Positions 62,303 through 64,000 of a stretch of 64,000 bases of DNA are shown piece by piece. Position 1 is the first letter of the stretch. The number at the start of each line of letters is the position of its first letter. The position numbers were made by a program, and so were the translations under genes. Source of the DNA: Acinetobacter beijerinckii CIP 110307 (GTDB taxonomy: Bacteria > Pseudomonadota > Gammaproteobacteria > Pseudomonadales > Moraxellaceae). Under the pieces are notes generated by a model, which made no database searches, had not been told where the DNA came from, and saw nothing but the letters and a program-made list of their open reading frames with translations. Where the stretch lies: positions 439,086-503,085 of the forward strand of contig NZ_KB849764.1 of NCBI RefSeq assembly GCF_000369005.1. The letters are read 5' to 3'.

Positions 62303-63760
62303 TCACCAATAACCCAATACTTTCCACCAAAGTCCGCCAATCATCACAAAGATGATGATATTAACGACACTCATAACAAAGCCCGCTTTCCACCATTCAC
62401 CCAGTGTGGTGTAACCCGAACCGAACACCACAGGCGATGTGCCTGTTGCATAATGGGTTAGAGTCATCATGATGCTTGATGCTGCTGCCATCATTAAGGC
62501 AAACAACATCGGTGGCGCACCTAATGCTAGTCCAGCCGTATAGAAGGCAGCAAACATGGCAGTGATGTGTGCAGTGGTACTGGCAAACATATAATGTGCA
62601 TACAGATAAGCAAGCATCAATAATAAACAGGCAGGCATCCAGCTCAGTCCTAAATGACCAATACCTGTTTCTAACACACCTGAGAACCATGTGATTAAAC
62701 CGAGTTTATTTAAATAAGTCGCCATCATCACCAAGGCAGCAAACCACGTGATGGTATCCCATGCGCTTTTTTGCGTCAGGATATCTTCCCAAGTCAATAC
62801 GCCAGTAATCAGCAGCAAACCCAAACCAATAAAGGCTGTCGTGGTGGGATCAACCGCCCAAGCCGAACCAAAAATCATGGCAGGGATGCCTGCCCATAAC
62901 AGCAGTAAAATTCCAAATACACCCAGCATAATGATTTCATTTTTGCTGACGGGGCCCATTTCTTTTAACTTGGTTTTGGCAAATTGAGCCGCATTCGGGG
63001 TTTCTTTGACTTCAGGCGGATACATCCAGTACATAATCAACGGCATGATGATCAAGGCAATCAAACCAGGTAATAACATCGCCAGTGCCCAAGTACTCCA
63101 GCTCAAGGAAATCTGACTGTTGGTTGCTTTCGCTACCAGATCAACCACCAAAGGGTTTGGGGCGGTTGCGGTAATAAACATGGCAGAAGTAATCGGGTTG
63201 GCTTGATAGTTCACCAAAGCTAAATATTTCCCCATACGACCCTCAGTGCCTTTGGCAGGGTCAGAGTCATAACTGGTAGAAATTGCACGGACAATTGGGT
63301 GAATAATCCCGCCACCACGAGCCGTATTACTTGGGGTAACTGGTGCAAGAATCAGTTCAGACAGCACCATGCTATAACCAATACCAATGGTTTTCTTACC
63401 CCACACCGCGATAAATAAATAGCCTAAGCGTGCACCCAATCCCGTTTTTTGCAAACCTTTGGAGATCATGATCGAAATGCCGATCAACCAGATTAGAGGG
63501 TTGGAAAAACTACTGAGCGCATCTTGAATCGCACCACTTGGATTGTCATTAGTAACACCTGTCACTGCGACCAAAGTAATGGCAATAATCGCAATTGCAC
63601 CAATCGGCATAGCTTTACCAATAATAGCGGCAATCACACCAACAAACATTGCCAGCAAATGCCAAGCATTAGGATCAACACCTGCGGGCACAGGAATAAC
63701 GAACCAGATCAGTAATGCAATAAATAAAGAGATAAGCGTCGGGAGAGCTTTAAATCCCAT
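62303..63760 (-). CDS. DASS-family (SLC13/CitT) anion transporter
   Basis: A 485-residue divalent-anion symporter or exchanger for di- or tricarboxylates. The two substrate hairpin motifs are visible: TPSNTARGGGIIHPI (first SNT) and TGTSPVVFGSG (second, TGT instead of SNT). About 12 hydrophobic segments are present. It resembles citrate/succinate and tartrate exchangers of the CitT group. Base composition looks more GC-rich than neighbouring genes. It is convergent with the DUF4062 gene. The 240 nt upstream to the window end hold no gene that I can see. Confidence 0.9.
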   Translation of the reverse strand: MGFKALPTLISLFIALLIWFVIPVPAGVDPNAWHLLAMFVGVIAAIIGKAMPIGAIAIIAITLVAVTGVTNDNPSGAIQDALSSFSNPLIWLIGISIMISKGLQKTGLGARLGYLFIAVWGKKTIGIGYSMVLSELILAPVTPSNTARGGGIIHPIVRAISTSYDSDPAKGTEGRMGKYLALVNYQANPITSAMFITATAPNPLVVDLVAKATNSQISLSWSTWALAMLLPGLIALIIMPLIMYWMYPPEVKETPNAAQFAKTKLKEMGPVSKNEIIMLGVFGILLLLWAGIPAMIFGSAWAVDPTTTAFIGLGLLLITGVLTWEDILTQKSAWDTITWFAALVMMATYLNKLGLITWFSGVLETGIGHLGLSWMPACLLLMLAYLYAHYMFASTTAHITAMFAAFYTAGLALGAPPMLFALMMAAASSIMMTLTHYATGTSPVVFGSGYTTLGEWWKAGFVMSVVNIIIFVMIGGLWWKVLGYW

Positions 63761-64000
63761 GTAATTTCCCCTTGTTGTATGGGTTTAATAAAATTTATAG
63801 TTCTTTATGAATGAATCGTTAAAGAAAATAGCCACTAAGTCTTTATTATCATTGAAGAGAGTGTCGAACTGCAAAGAGAGTTTTGTTGAAACAGCGTTAT
63901 ATTAGGCAGTGAATAGACAAATGATTTGCTTGTATAAAAGGAAATAGCTATTGGGAACAAAATCTCTTATTAAATTTTTGAGCAACATGCTACATTTTCT

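Overview
The window looks like a chromosomal segment of an Acinetobacter species (Moraxellaceae, Gammaproteobacteria). The inference rests on low GC content by eye, short intergenic spaces with strong hairpin terminators, an AbeS-type SMR pump, a secreted lipase/foldase pair, a type I-F CRISPR repeat and several proteins that look Acinetobacter-specific. Species cannot be assigned from sequence reading alone.

Most of the window is core housekeeping. 1-9.7 kb: a cut KASIII gene, a DUF4394 lipoprotein, lipA, sthA, DUF3465 and Mpo1-like proteins, and a cell-wall group (RlpA-like, mltB, rodA). 9.8-18.8 kb: queF behind an ABC-2 exporter, tRNA-Arg(CCG), an ExoX-like nuclease, a lipase-like lipoprotein, a DUF695/RraB protein and glyA. 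30.3-38.1 kb: a YfhL ferredoxin with TrhP, glycine-zipper and YiaA proteins, prfA-prmC, PaiB, an AraC regulator and an SDR. 38.2-43.1 kb: a Fur-boxed exported SOD, a flavin reductase, an AraC regulator and a secreted lipase with its foldase. 43.5-61.1 kb: MoeB-like, UbiB-like, folB-folK, coq7, an LplT-like MFS protein, tamA-tamB, small envelope proteins and acnB. 61.2-63.8 kb: an isolated DUF4062 gene and a DASS-type anion transporter.

The most interesting region is 18.8-30.2 kb, a nitrogen-scavenging regulon probably built around guanidine. A guanidine-I riboswitch precedes two DUF1989 proteins and a biotin-dependent urea/guanidine-type carboxylase. Next comes a transcript with a 38-codon small ORF, a NikR-like repressor that has lost three of four nickel ligands, and a lipoprotein substrate-binding protein. 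Facing it is an operon of ABC permease, ATPase, a 2-oxoglutarate/Fe(II) oxygenase, an unrecognised protein and an SMR exporter. All three transcription units start with a sequence matching the sigma-54 -24/-12 consensus, and all three carry a 28-bp element GTAWTAC-N14-GTAWTAC. That shared signature ties them into one regulon and implies layered control: nitrogen limitation, an operator protein and a ligand-sensing RNA. No allophanate hydrolase is present in the window.

A second notable item is a stand-alone two-spacer type I-F CRISPR array at 43.1 kb with a terminal degenerate repeat and a leader containing an IHF consensus, without any cas gene in the window.
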